The notes below the pieces were generated by a model. That model was not told the DNA's origin and searched no databases. It worked only from the letters and a program-made list of their open reading frames with translations. This document shows, piece by piece, positions 10,792-20,927 of a stretch of DNA of 64,000 nt. Origin of the DNA: Bolinopsis microptera (lineage: Eukaryota; Ctenophora; Tentaculata; Lobata; Bolinopsidae); contig NC_087079.1 in NCBI RefSeq assembly GCF_026151205.1, positions 10,220,635 through 10,284,634 of the forward strand, written 5' to 3'. Both the position numbers and the translations under genes were made by a program. Position 1 is the stretch's first letter; every line of letters starts with the position of its first letter.

Positions 10792-10972
10792 AGTTGTATG
10801 ACCCGCCGCGCACGAGTGTGCGGCTCCCTCTGTATCGTAAGATACTTGTATCACGTGGTGACCCCCACGGTCGTTTCACTATAGGGGGAGCCGAGCACTT
10901 CGTGCGCGGCGGGTCATACAATTAACGTATGACAATAAGATACCACTTAATGAAACGACCGTGGGTGTCACA
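10792..10972. repeat. Overlapping long inverted repeats (MITE-like)
   Basis: A GC-rich arm at 10794-10830 (starting TTGTATGACCCGCCGCGCAC) has its inverse at 10883-10921. A second inverted pair, ACCCCCACGGTCGTTTCA near 10861 and its inverse near 10950-10972, overlaps it. The GC content is far above the surroundings. No transposase frame is inside, so this is either a foldback/MITE element or part of a larger one. Confidence 0.65.
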
Positions 10973-11350
10973 ACATGATACAACATACAACAAATAAACA
11001 AAGCAACGATGCGAAGCAATAATGCTAGTTTGCGCTGCGCGTCGAAGCGGCAAAGTCCTTACTGGGCCGCGCTCAGCCTGTCATTCCGCCTAATCTCTAT
11101 ATTTACAACATTAAAGCCTGGGGTCCTCAGGTAACAAAGTCCTCAAATGATTTTTATCGAGAGCCCCTAAAAAATAAAAACATAGCAATATTATTTCATT
11201 GTTTTATTTTAAATAATTTTAGCAACGCATTTGTTGAAATAGCAATGGACCATTACATGGTCAATTTATTTAAATGTAAAATTAAACTATTTTTTCGTTT
11301 TGGCGGCCGGTTTTAGTTAACGGGTGATACTCGTAAAATATTTTTTCAAA

Positions 11351-12084
11351 TATTAGGAAAGTCAAGATCAAAATCTACGAGGCACAAGTAGTCTCTATTC
11401 TACTCTACAACTGCAACTCCTGGGCTGCACCACTAGCTTCGTTGAATGAACTTGATATTGCTCATCGCAAACACCTCCGAAGAATCCTCAACATCAGATG
11501 GCCTACTGGGGTTATTTCTAATGAGGCACTCTATGCTCGTTGTTATGTCACTCCCTTGTCTGTGAGAGTCTCTAAGTTTCGATGGAGAATGTTAGGACAT
11601 ATCTTAAGAGGACAGGAAGACTCACCAGCATACACCTCTATGTTATTTGCTATAAATTCTGATATTTTTATGGAAGGGAGACGGGGTAGACCATGTTTAA
11701 ACTTATTAGATGTTATTAGAAAAGACTTGACTAGTAGAAATCTTGATATTAGACTTAAGAATTTGACTGATTTCGAAGACCTTAGATTTTTGGCTTTAGA
11801 TAGGGAGGAATGGAAGAAATTAGAAGATGGTTGATGTTTTTGTTTTCTTTTTTATGCGTTTTGATATCTATAAGGTGCCTAGTTGCTCTAACCAGAGCCC
11901 TCTCGCTTGCAGTAGCGCGCGACCGCCGGAGGCGGCAAAGAGGCCTATCCTACTTGTTATGTGAAACAAGCGCGTCACGCAGTACGCGTAGGCACATGGC
12001 TATGTGAAGGTGCCTAGGATGCTCTTTTAAAGAGATATTTCGTACTTTGAAAGATTTACTACTACTACTACTATTAGGAAAGTC
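11351..12084 (+). mobile_element. 5'-truncated RTE-like LINE with 13-base target duplication
   Basis: The insertion 11364-12071 is flanked by identical TATTAGGAAAGTC at 11351-11363 and 12072-12084. It starts inside an RT ORF (5' truncation) and ends in a tail of TAC/CTA triplets just before the second duplication, as expected for target-primed reverse transcription. The 3' UTR (11835-12055) is GC-richer and full of short inverted repeats such as CCGCCGGAGGCGG and CTTGTTATGTGAAACAAG. Confidence 0.85.
11364..11834 (+). pseudogene. RTE-type RT C-terminal domain
   Basis: The frame reads KIYEAQVVSILLYNCNSWA, FRWRMLGHILRG, GRRGRPCLNLLDVIRKDL and ends LALDREEWKKLEDG before TGA. This is the C-terminal region after the RT domain in RTE/BovB-like elements (R.RWLGH.LR, GRRGRP, ..A.DR..W..L). 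The RT active site is missing because of the 5' truncation, so it cannot act alone. Confidence 0.85.
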
Positions 12085-12963
12085 GACGGGTCCAACTGAT
12101 CGGCGCGCCTCAGTGAATTATAAATCTACAAGCGGCCGCAGACAGTTAAATTGAAAAAACGATGCGATCTCTGAATAAAATTTTGCAGTTAACGTGAGTC
12201 AACATTCATTTGGAGCGCAAATTTATATAATATAAGTTGGACGGCGCTTTTTCCGAGTTTCGCGTAAGTGCAAGTGAAATTAAAAAGCGAGCAAGAGATT
12301 AGAAAGCTTAGCAATGTTAACATATTTACATTTCGCCTAACCATGTGATTTTGAACCACTGCGGGCGCGCAGCGCATGTTATGTTTCACGAATAAAAAAC
12401 TGTAAGCGTAATACAATACAATACAAAGGCTGTAGAGTTTGAATAGAGCAAGGGATTGGCGTGCCAAATTGAATTAAAACTTATTCCTATAAAAGCTTAA
12501 CGAAAAACAGCTAAAATTTCATTTTATACTATTTATTGTTTAATCGTGTTATCTTACTATATATAAAGCGAGACGATATATATATATTTATTTATCCGCA
12601 CCATTTTACTGACACCACGGCATCAACTTAAACACGGGTTTCCGCAAAAACCGTACAAGATATAAAACTGAAACTTTTTTAACTGATTCAAATGCTTTAA
12701 TGGCCTTAAAATCAGCATGAAAAAATCGAAAATCGGCCAAGGAATAAGAATTTTAGTACCCAAAATTTGGACCCCCAAGTGGTGTCAAAAACGCGAATTA
12801 AATAGGTAATAATTATTTTTACTGGGAGACTTTAGGGTAGGAAACTGATCCGGCCACCAAAGAGCCTTGACACCAGTCTTAAAGGTTTGACGGGTTCCTG
12901 CTAGTTTACATAACTCGTAAACAGGTTTTTGCTAACAACTTGCCATGTCACAGTACAGGCGGA
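12085..12963. other. No gene recognised; repeat-derived sequence likely
   Basis: Contains no convincing coding frame (the 92-codon minus-strand frame at 12189-12467 has no family motif). A short AT dinucleotide run lies near 12570. Composition changes around 12600 suggest further old insertions whose ends I cannot define. Confidence 0.35.
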
Positions 12964-13112
12964 CTATATTGCAAAGAAACTGCTGCTAACTGCGCGCGCG
13001 CGACAGCAGCAGTTAGCAGCAGTCATGCAGCAGTAGTCAGCAGCAGTTGGCAGCAGTTAGCAGCAGTCAGTAGCAGTCAGCAGCAGTCAGCAGCAGTTTC
13101 TTTGCAATATAG
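12964..13112. repeat. Inverted repeat enclosing a CAG-type minisatellite
   Basis: The left arm CTATATTGCAAAGAAACTGC at 12964 is matched by its inverse at the right end (to 13112). Between them are imperfect units of CAGCAGTTAG / CAGCAGTCAG and a GCGCGCGC run. The whole can fold into one hairpin with the array near its loop. Part of it is open as a Ser/Ala/Gln repeat but I do not regard that as a gene. Confidence 0.7.
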
Positions 13113-13604
13113 TCATCTTGTGGTGTGGGAAGATTTGGAAGCTGTGTTTTTTTTTCAAATTTTAACTTCAAGCAATTGCCTAGCAACTTCCATTAACTTG
13201 ATAAAATTGAGAACCAAAGCACTATTAATACAAGCACAGGCAGCTGACTTAAAAGATCTTATTGCAGCGGCACACACTTACTATTATTATCATGATTGTA
13301 CTATAGACTGAAAATCTCTCAAATCGATTTTGGGAACCATTTGTTGTAATGTTTTTAATACTAAATATCTAGATTTATAAAATTTTTAATCGGAACGAAT
13401 TAATTAATATTTGATAATTTATTCGGTAGTTTTGTCTGATATTGATATTGATTATATTGATATTGTTATTATCTTATAAGGCTAATTCTGGACATAAATA
13501 ATATTACTTCTTTTAACAAAGGGACTTGGAGTATAAACGACCAAGTTTGCATAAATTTCTATCCAACCAAGAATTCAGGAGGCAAAGGTGGGTGAGTAAA
13601 CATT

Positions 13605-15674
13605 ATGGTCTGCACTCTCCGATCCTGTATCACCCTGGATTCTTTTCCACGTATCTTTGTAAAAGGTATATATAATTTTAGTTATGCTAATAGCAAGCAA
13701 CATATTTTTGAAGTGGCTGAAGTTAAAGCTAAAGTTAACTATGAAAAGAAGATTACATCTAATTTAAAGCAGAATAGTAAGTCTTTTTACTCATATTTAC
13801 GTAACAAAAGGCAAGTGAAATCAAGTGTGGTTTCCTTGGATAGAGGAGATGGTACACGCACAGATAGTTCTGCTGAGTCTGCTGAAGTACTTGCAAGTGC
13901 CTTCAGCTCAGTGTTTGTGTGTGAGCCACCTGGCCCTCTTCCTAAAAATGACACTTTGGATTATGATAAAGATGTTATTAGTGATTTGCAAGTTAGCAGT
14001 GCTGATATTAAGAAGCAACTTTTAAAGCTTAATATTTTTAAGAGTTCAGGTCCGGATGGTGTTCATCCAAAGTTATTAAAATCGTTAGCTTATGATGACA
14101 ACTTTGTAGAAGCAGTCACTAAATTATTTAAAATGTGTTCAGAAACGGGATCTCTTCCTGAAGTGTGGAAGTCAGCATCCGTTGTAGCATTGTTTAAAAG
14201 GGGTGTTAAATCAGATCCCTTAAACTATAGACCAGTTTCCTTAACTTGTATTTTGTGCAAAGTGTACGAAAAGTTGGTGAGGGCACATTTATTGGATTTT
14301 TTAGAAGAACGAATATCAAAGCATCAGCATGGATTTGTTAAGGGCAAATCTTGCTTATCTAATCTTTTAGAGACATTTGATAATATTCTTGATATTTTAG
14401 ATGAAGGTGATCCTGTTGATCTACTGTATTTTGATTTTAGTAAGGCCTTTGACACTGTCCCCCACTTTAGACTTTTATCTAAATTGGAGGGGTTTGGGGT
14501 CAAAGGAAAAGTTTTAGATGTTATTAAAGATTTTCTTACAGACAGAACCATGAGGGTTTGTGTAGAAGGACAATGGTCTGAGGTGAAACACGTGTTATCT
14601 GGTGTTCCCCAGGGGTCAGTATTGGGTCCTTTGCTATTTATTCTTTATATTAATGATTTACCTGATATAGTCAAGAATAAGATTAAATTATTTGCAGATG
14701 ACCTCAAGTTGATTGGTAATGCAGCTAACCACAGCAGTGTTGCTGAAGATATTGTAGAACTGGAAGTCTGGGAGAGTATTTGGCTTTTGAAGTTTAATCC
14801 TGCTAAATGTAAAGTTGTTCATATTAATCTTAATAGCAACCCTAACTTAAATTATTTAGTAAATGGCGTAGAACTTGAAGTATCTGATCAGGAAAAAGAT
14901 TTGGGGGTTATTACCCATAGTTCCCTGCTTTGGAATGAACAGATAAAAGCATGTATTTCCAAGGCAAATCGTATGATTTGCTGGATTGTAAGGAATTTGA
15001 TAATTAGAGAAAAATGTGTAATGATAGCCATCTATAAAGCTTTGATAAGACCTCATCTAGAGTATTGTGTCCAATTGTGGAATCCAGTTGCGGCTCATGG
15101 AAGTTGGGGGACTGTTTTGGAGCTGGAGAGCGTCCAGAGGCGGTTTACCCGTCTGATTGATGAGGTGGGTACTCTTCCTTACAGCCGTAGACTGGAAATC
15201 CTTAATTTGACAACGCTGGCAGAGCGGCGAATACGTGGGGACCTTATTGAAGCTTTTAAGGTTATTAATGGCTTGACTGATTATGGTTCAGACTTGTTCA
15301 GACCAAGCAGATCAGGTCTTAATCTGGTTTCATCCAATAGATGTAGTAAGAGTGTGACAAAGGTCAAGAATCTTCAGTGTTCTTTTCTTCCAGAGCGGGT
15401 TGTTCCTTATTGGAACAAACTCCCTTCAGAGGTGAAGAACTGCTTGACAGTTTTGAGTTTTAAAATTGGATTGGAAAGTTTCAAAAAGAATATGTTTTCT
15501 AAATGTATTGTAATTGACTTTCATTTTTGGAATGTTTCGAAAGAAGTTTTAACAAGAATTGAAGGTACCAGTTATATCAGTAATAAGGAAAAACACAATG
15601 ATTATCTGTGGTTCCATCCTTATGTAGCAAAGAAACGTTTTATAAATCTTTACTCAACTGGGAAGTATGAATAA
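13605..15674 (+). CDS. CR1-like LINE reverse transcriptase (5'-truncated ORF2)
   Basis: An uninterrupted 689-codon frame. It begins in the linker before the RT domain (KSFYSYLRNKR near residue 63). The RT domain carries SSGPDGVHPKLLKSL, NYRPVSLTCILCKVYEKL, HGFVKGKSC, DFSKAFDTVPH near 280, GVPQGSVLGPLLFILYINDL near 333 and the catalytic FADD near 362. The C-terminal region (RPHLEYCVQLWNP, LESVQRRFTRL, PYWNKLPSEVKN) is standard for the CR1 group. The endonuclease is absent, so this is a 5'-truncated copy with an intact RT frame. The start is the first methionine of the open frame and is not likely to be a true initiation site. Confidence 0.88.
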   Translation: MVCTLRSCITLDSFPRIFVKGIYNFSYANSKQHIFEVAEVKAKVNYEKKITSNLKQNSKSFYSYLRNKRQVKSSVVSLDRGDGTRTDSSAESAEVLASAFSSVFVCEPPGPLPKNDTLDYDKDVISDLQVSSADIKKQLLKLNIFKSSGPDGVHPKLLKSLAYDDNFVEAVTKLFKMCSETGSLPEVWKSASVVALFKRGVKSDPLNYRPVSLTCILCKVYEKLVRAHLLDFLEERISKHQHGFVKGKSCLSNLLETFDNILDILDEGDPVDLLYFDFSKAFDTVPHFRLLSKLEGFGVKGKVLDVIKDFLTDRTMRVCVEGQWSEVKHVLSGVPQGSVLGPLLFILYINDLPDIVKNKIKLFADDLKLIGNAANHSSVAEDIVELEVWESIWLLKFNPAKCKVVHINLNSNPNLNYLVNGVELEVSDQEKDLGVITHSSLLWNEQIKACISKANRMICWIVRNLIIREKCVMIAIYKALIRPHLEYCVQLWNPVAAHGSWGTVLELESVQRRFTRLIDEVGTLPYSRRLEILNLTTLAERRIRGDLIEAFKVINGLTDYGSDLFRPSRSGLNLVSSNRCSKSVTKVKNLQCSFLPERVVPYWNKLPSEVKNCLTVLSFKIGLESFKKNMFSKCIVIDFHFWNVSKEVLTRIEGTSYISNKEKHNDYLWFHPYVAKKRFINLYSTGKYE

Positions 15675-15931
15675 ATTAAATTTTGTAATGTTGTTTTTAT
15701 TCATGATTATATATTTGATAAATTATTACCTTTAAATTTGATGGAGAAATAGTTATTTTTCCATGTAGTGTGATGATACTTTGTAGACATTAGTGATGAT
15801 GTTATGTCATAATTTTTTTTAAAAACTTTAGTCAATCTCTTGCTACCCCAAGTCCCCTAGGGAATATATTTTTGTCGCTTTAATTGATATTAAATAAAAT
15901 TGTTGTCTTCTTGAAATTGTTGTTTTCTTAA
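15675..15931 (+). mobile_element. 3' UTR and tail of the CR1-like LINE
   Basis: The sequence after the RT stop ends in two copies of a roughly 17-base unit (AAATTGTTGTCTTCTTG and AAATTGTTGTTTTCTT, 15896-15931). Such short tandem tails mark the 3' end of CR1-type LINEs. I could not identify a target duplication. Confidence 0.6.
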
Positions 15932-16154
15932 AAATACATCGATTCACGTTTCGTAGTGTGCAGTATGGTTAAGTGCATGCGATGTCAACTTTATGGTAAA
16001 AGTCTTCTCGAATTTTGTTGTTTCTTGAGTACTTAAGTTCTACAGTAAACTACAATTGTGTTATTATTATAAATACTCTTAATAAATACAAAATATTTTT
16101 GTTGGGACCCTCGGCCTCCTCATTTAACCATTGGCTCAGTGAAGTCTGTACTAA

Positions 16155-16923
16155 AGCTGTCATTTGAAAACAATCCCCTTCAACAAATGTAATCCAGTGT
16201 TCTCACTTCTCGGCCCACAGGTTCCTCCTATTAAAAAATTTTTGATTTTGGTAAATGTGTGCTGACTCCACCACCTATGTATTTAACCTAATATTTAGTG
16301 TATTACAGGTAGACATTGACTTAGGTAGGTATTTTTCTCTTAAGGTAGATATTAAGAATTTGGTAAATTTCTTAATTGTATGACTATTTCCATTATTGAG
16401 ACGTTTTAAATATTTGATTTAAGAGGTTTTTTTTTATAGGACTGGTTCACAGTGTGAACAGATTCCAGATTTATATATTTTTTAAGTGATATTTAATAAA
16501 TGATTAAAAGAACCAATTTTAAAGTTGCCATAGTAAAGCCTTTAGGTCCAAAAATATACCCATTATGCTCACGTAAAAACAACTCTAAATCAGTAGGCTG
16601 TCAATCTATTAATGCACCACACCGCTTCCTCCACTGCACTAAAAGTTATACAATAAATTCTTCAATCCTAATTTTGTATCGTGATGGAGACCGGTGTCCA
16701 TACAAAAATTTTACTAGGTTGCCGTTTGGTGTGAGCAATAGCGAACAGCACGAACACTCCTTTGCCCCGTCAACCTATATCTAATCTATTTAAAGAGTGA
16801 CAACCATACTACACATTGAATTAGGATTCCTTTAAATATCAAATTGATTTATTGTAAACTTGTTTACTCTGTAATAAATGGCATAAAATTGAATTTTTGT
16901 TTAACTGAATTTTTGTTTAACTG
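16155..16923 (+). mobile_element. LINE-B 3' end, uninterrupted copy
   Basis: Starts within the last codons of the LINE-B ORF (LSFENNPLQQM, stop 16190-16192), continues through the whole 3' UTR and ends in two TTTTTGTTTAACTG units (16892-16923). The same sequence is split into two at 4127-4554 and 9224-9560 on the minus strand, which shows where LINE-A inserted. The 94-codon open frame at 16500-16784 lies in this UTR; it is retained in both copies but has no recognisable motif. Confidence 0.8.
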
Positions 16924-17334
16924 CATGTAATATGTGATGTTTTAAATGATATTAATTGTTATTTCATTCCTTAGCACCCATGTGAACACTAGGTTAGTGT
17001 TATCAGTACAATTGGCTGAGACGTTGAAGTTGCTATGCTGAAAATCTTGGCAAATTTCTCAATGAAAGAAATACAGAGCAGAGGTATGTTGAAATGTCTG
17101 AGCAGAATGTTACATATCACAGATTTATATGACTATTGATTATTGGTTTTCTAGATGTATTAACCTTTTTCCCACTCTTGTTGTTTGGGATTCACCCAAA
17201 CGCTTAAGTTTAGAGTTACAATACAGATGATAGACTTATTATGCTTGGTAAAGTGATACAGATAGATTTTACAAATTATATTCATTACAATAATATGTCC
17301 AAGTAATTTCAGTAACCGGGATGAGAACAACACA

Positions 17335-17690
17335 GCAGTCTTCATGGTCGAAGGAAGAGATATTCTTGGTTCTGTACTGATTTAGATTTTACTCGACCTG
17401 GAACTTATCCCAACACTTGTTGCAATGATCAAGCAGTATGTCCGAGAACTGATAATAAGATGATGTTACGGTTTCATGAATTGTTTACAGTCAATGATGA
17501 GGAAGAAGGCTTCAGTGGGTAATTTTTGGAAAATAACACTTACTTATGGTGAGTTTCTTGTCTATATTCTGTTAAGGTATGTGAACCAGTAACTACGCCA
17601 TGTTGTAAGGTATTAAAGGAATCTTATGAAGACCCACAGGATATCACATACGCCTGTCAGCAGGTCAATGGACTTTAAATTGCTTAACTT
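17335..17690 (+). CDS. Candidate Cys-rich exons, unrecognised
   Basis: Two open segments look codon-like: about 17340-17519 (YSWFCTDLDFTRPGTYPNTC, then NDQAVCPRTDNK and NDEEEGFSG) and about 17579-17681 (CEPVTTPCCKVLKESYEDPQ, ITYACQQVNGL, stop). Both are Cys-rich and could belong to a secreted protein. The splice phases I tried do not join them, so they may be fragments of a degraded gene. The end of the second segment lies in a repeat that recurs near 20750. Confidence 0.3.
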
Positions 17691-17840
17691 TACTTTACAA
17701 TAGAAACAAGTCTGTACCGAATACAGAGAACATCCTGTATGATTAAGTATTAGAAGTTTATATATTAAGTATCACATTAAATATTTTATTACGCAATGAT
17801 TAATCCTATGATATAAAACGTTAAATTGTCCTTGACACGC
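17655..17840. repeat. Dispersed repeat, copy 1
   Basis: Shares CAGCAGGTCAA, GAAACAAGT, TACCGAATA.AGA and TCCTGTAT.ATTAAGTATTA in the same order with 20750-20900. Family unknown. Confidence 0.5.
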
Positions 17841-18949
17841 CTACAGCAAAGCCCTGAGATATAAGATTGTTTAAAGTCATGAAGGCAACATAACATCCTC
17901 TGATCTATCTCATTATTCTTTATCCTATTCGGTTCTTGTTAAACATTTCAGCCCAAGTAAGTGAATACTCCTACATTTATTCTTGATATTTTGAATTTTT
18001 GTTTAATTCCTGCGATGATTTCTCTGAGATTTGGCAGTCCCTGTGTAAAGTAGATTAACCTATATTTTGATTGTTACAGCAATATGCAGGTTTGTCTTAT
18101 TACAGTTATTTTCAAGAATAATCGTCTCTTACAATTACCGGTTTTTTGTTAGTGTTAACTCGGAGAGGTCTTCATACCCTGAAACATAATTTAGATGAGG
18201 CAACAATATCCTTGAATAAAGTGTAAATCACAGTTTAAAACTCAACAAGTAGAAACAAGTAAAAACGACTTCAAAACAAATATAGTAAATTATATTGACT
18301 CTTTTTCAATCTTACCCGATTCCGGCTCCAACCCAATCCATTCTAGAAAGTAACTTGTCATTATTTTATTGTTCTGAATTTTGATCCTAGTTAGAACTTT
18401 AGAATGCACTAATCCCAGACACCGAATTCCCAATTTGTAAACATTTTCCTATTGTTAAAATTGCCTGAAATCAGCTTGATATATTTGCAGGGCACAGTTT
18501 GGAAAATGCCCGTTTTTTAGGTTAAAAGTTTGAAATATTATATTATCAGCTGAGTTCAAACCTGCACTTGGCACACAACTGTTGCCTTATAAAAGATCCT
18601 GTCTTTAAAAGGGTTGGCCTCGACCGTCACCCCGGTTTTAAATCTTGACCCACTAGCCTACGAGGTTGGCCACATATTAATACGTAAGGTATAATAATAT
18701 GTTATTATAATAAGAAATCAATCATATTGGTAAACAAAACACTGATGATAAACTGGAACTTAAAAACTCTGGGGGAAAACTACCGTGAGTGTATAGTAAA
18801 AAGTAAATAGTAAATACCTAGTGAAACCAGAAAAGAGAAAGAGGAAGCAAGAACTCCTAAACAAAAATACTATACCGTCAAGTCACTTCTCACTACTCTT
18901 TCCGCATCACAGATCTGACGTATCTACTGTCGATCGGAATCTGTGAGAA
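17841..18949. other. No feature recognised
   Basis: AT-rich sequence without a convincing open frame, inverted repeat or match to other parts of the window. It could hold introns or old decayed elements. Confidence 0.35.
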
Positions 18950-19285
18950 CTAAATAAACTGGGACACTCCTCTCTCTTGGGGACCAGTAAATTTTCCATT
19001 CCAGTGATAGCATTGATCCATTTCTGTTAGCTGTAACTCTTGCAATTCTAGATGCAGTGTCGGGTTGCACTGCTCATTTAGGTGGTAGCATTTCACAGAT
19101 TTGTTAGCCATTTGTATACCTTTGATGGTGGCTACAAAGCACCGTTTATCCTTTATTACCAGGACAGGGTCACCTACGTACATAGTGTCTTCCAGTGTAC
19201 CGCGGGATTCTTCTACATCTACTGTTATGTTCTGTGTTAACTACTGTTCTGTGGTAACTTGGAATATTACCCTCAACATTAGCTT
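18950..19285 (-). pseudogene. Ty3/gypsy-like pol C-terminal fragment, copy 1
   Basis: The minus-strand frame reads YVGDPVLVIKDKRCFVATIK, GIQMANKSVKCYHLNEQ and continues to a stop at 18950. It resembles the region after the integrase core in gypsy-like polyproteins (GD.VLV...). Positions 19049-19285 recur almost exactly at 19806-20032, where they continue into an integrase core. Confidence 0.6.
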
Positions 19286-19804
19286 TGCTACTGGTGTGTA
19301 CGGCCAATGCTTTGGGGAGAAGCCCTGAACCTGTTGCTTCGCTGCCGAAGCCAAACCTGTAACGTTCACTTGTTACCGAACAATTTACAAATCATTTATT
19401 CTCTGTATAATGGCCGTGTTATTAATGCTATCAATCATTTTTCTGGATACAATTATTCGATGTTTGTGATTTCATAATTACACAATAGTTCTTCTCTGTA
19501 ATTCTATCGGAACGAATATCGAACTATTTGATATTCGAAAACCTTAGTCTGGCGGAATGTCTACCACTGTACACAATTTCGAGTTCAATAGCACTAATAA
19601 TTAAAAGTTTAACTAATACTAAAAATAGGGTTTAGATCTTCACAGATAATTAATTAACTATAGATTACGAACCTGTCATCTTTGCTACTGGTGTGTACGG
19701 CGAATGCTTTGGGGAGAAGCCCTGAACCTGTTGCTTCGCTGCCGAAGCCAAACCTGTAACGTTCACTTGTTACCGAACAATTTACAAATCATTTATTCTC
19801 TGTA
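19286..19804. repeat. Repeat unit plus partial second copy between gypsy fragments
   Basis: The 123-base block 19286-19408 (TTGCTACTGGTGTGTACGGC, GGGGAGAAGCCCTGAACC and so on) recurs at 19681-19804. Both sit next to the duplicated gypsy fragment, giving the order gypsy-repeat-spacer-repeat-gypsy. In the second gypsy copy the coding sequence runs on at the same position, so the repeat interrupts copy 1. Confidence 0.6.
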
Positions 19805-19805
19805 G

Positions 19806-20255
19806 TGTCGGGTTGCTCTGCTCATTTAGGTGGTAGCATTTCACAGATTTGTTAGCCATTTGTATATCTTTGATGGCAGCTACAAAGCACCGTTTATCCT
19901 TTATTACCAGGACAGGATCACCTACGTACGTAGTGTATTCCAGTGTACCGCGGGATTCTTCTACATCTACTGTTCTGTGCTAACTACTGTTCTGTGGTTA
20001 CTTGGAATATTACCCTCAACATTAGCTTTATCTTTACACATTTTCTTCATAGCGAACTTAAACTTCCCCACAATAGATTCAGCTTGACCATTAGAACTCG
20101 GGTGAATAGGAATAGGAATGTGCTGAATTCCGTTTCTCTTACAGAACTCTCCAAACTCGTGTGATTTGACAAGCTGTGTAGTATTGTCGCTAACTAGAAT
20201 CTTTGGCAAACCAAATCTACTAAAAATGGTCCTCAAATTACGAATGGTTGCGGTA
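19806..20255 (-). pseudogene. Ty3/gypsy-like integrase core fragment, copy 2
   Basis: The minus strand reads FSRFGLPKILVSDNTTQL, FGEFCKRNGIQHIPIPIHP and SSNGQAESIVGKFKFAMKK. These are the second catalytic Asp (VSDN) and the catalytic Glu (NGQAES) regions of a retroviral-type DDE integrase. The first Asp and the zinc-binding domain are absent. A frame break occurs where the duplicated block begins. It is a remnant of an LTR retrotransposon; no LTRs are evident. Confidence 0.8.
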
Positions 20256-20261
20256 ACTTTC

Positions 20262-20701
20262 TTCTTTTACCGACTGTATTCCAATCTCCCACAAAAATAA
20301 TTTGGTCGTCTCGTGTACGACTAATTGAAAGAAAAGAGAAAAGACTAAAAGAGAAAAGAGAAAAGAGAAAAGAGAAAAGAGAAAAGAGAAAAGAAAAAAG
20401 AAAAGAGAAAAGAAAAAAGAAAAGAAAAAAAAAGAAAAGTAAACGTTAACCAAACACAGTTTTTACGGGAATCGTTCTCAAACTCTAAAAGGATTGCAGG
20501 ACCTTGACTGAAAGTACGATGGTTGTTGATAGTAAGATTCGAAGTATATTGTTTGACAAGGAAGGCAATACCCGCCGAATTTGATGTACCATGGTTAAAA
20601 ATAATATCCCCATCCCACAAGTTTTCCAATCTCTTTTCAACTTGTGGAGTTGAGTGTGTTTCCTGTAGACATAAATTTGAGCAGGTTCTCTTTTCAGCCA
20701 A
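20262..20701 (-). pseudogene. LINE endonuclease fragment split by a purine tract
   Basis: Going along the minus strand: LCLQETHSTPQVEKRLENLW with the catalytic Glu, IIFNHGTSNSAGIAFLVKQY, then a long AGAAAAG array (20330-20440 on the plus strand), then IIFVGDWNTV, which is the GD.N motif of the same APE-type endonuclease. The order and spacing fit one L1/Tx1-like endonuclease domain. The array sits between the two catalytic motifs and shifts the frame, so it is a dead fragment. Confidence 0.7.
20330..20440. repeat. AGAAAAG purine microsatellite
   Basis: Roughly fifteen near-perfect AGAAAAG-type units. It lies inside the endonuclease fragment. Confidence 0.85.
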
Positions 20702-20711
20702 TTTAAACCAT

Positions 20712-20900
20712 GCTACGTTTGATCGGGTTTCCCGTACCGTTGCAGTTGTGTCAGCAGGTCAAAGGACAAGAGAAACAAGTGTCATACCGAATATAGAAAA
20801 CCTCCTGTATAATTAAGTATTAATATCATGTTTACACATTAAGTATTATGTTATACAATCATTATTATATGAAACGTCAAAAGTGACGAGTGTCCTTTTA
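20712..20900. repeat. Dispersed repeats shared with 17.7 kb and 22.1 kb
   Basis: 20712-20749 (GCTACGTTTGATCGGGTTTC and on to GTTGCAGTT) recurs at 22067-22102. 20750-20900 recurs at 17655-17840. The family is unknown. Confidence 0.5.
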
Positions 20901-20927
20901 GTAATAGAATATTGAAGTTAATTTAAT

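Larger units (their letters stand above)
10476..11137. repeat. Direct repeat pair around a hairpin-rich region
   Basis: About 80 bases at 10476-10555 recur at 11059-11137 (sharing GCTCAGCCTGTCATTCCG, an AATCTCTAT segment and AGCCTG.GGTCC). The two copies bracket the inverted repeats at 10554-10608 and 10792-10972. They could be termini of one small element or remnants of two insertions. Confidence 0.55.

Noticed and set aside
12100-12145. Cloning-vector contamination suggested by AscI and NotI sites close together
   Set aside because: No polylinker or vector sequence surrounds GGCGCGCC and GCGGCCGC; the flanks are ordinary genomic repeat sequence.
12940-13311. Ser/Gln-rich protein gene
   Set aside because: The frame is produced by the CAG-type minisatellite within an inverted repeat.
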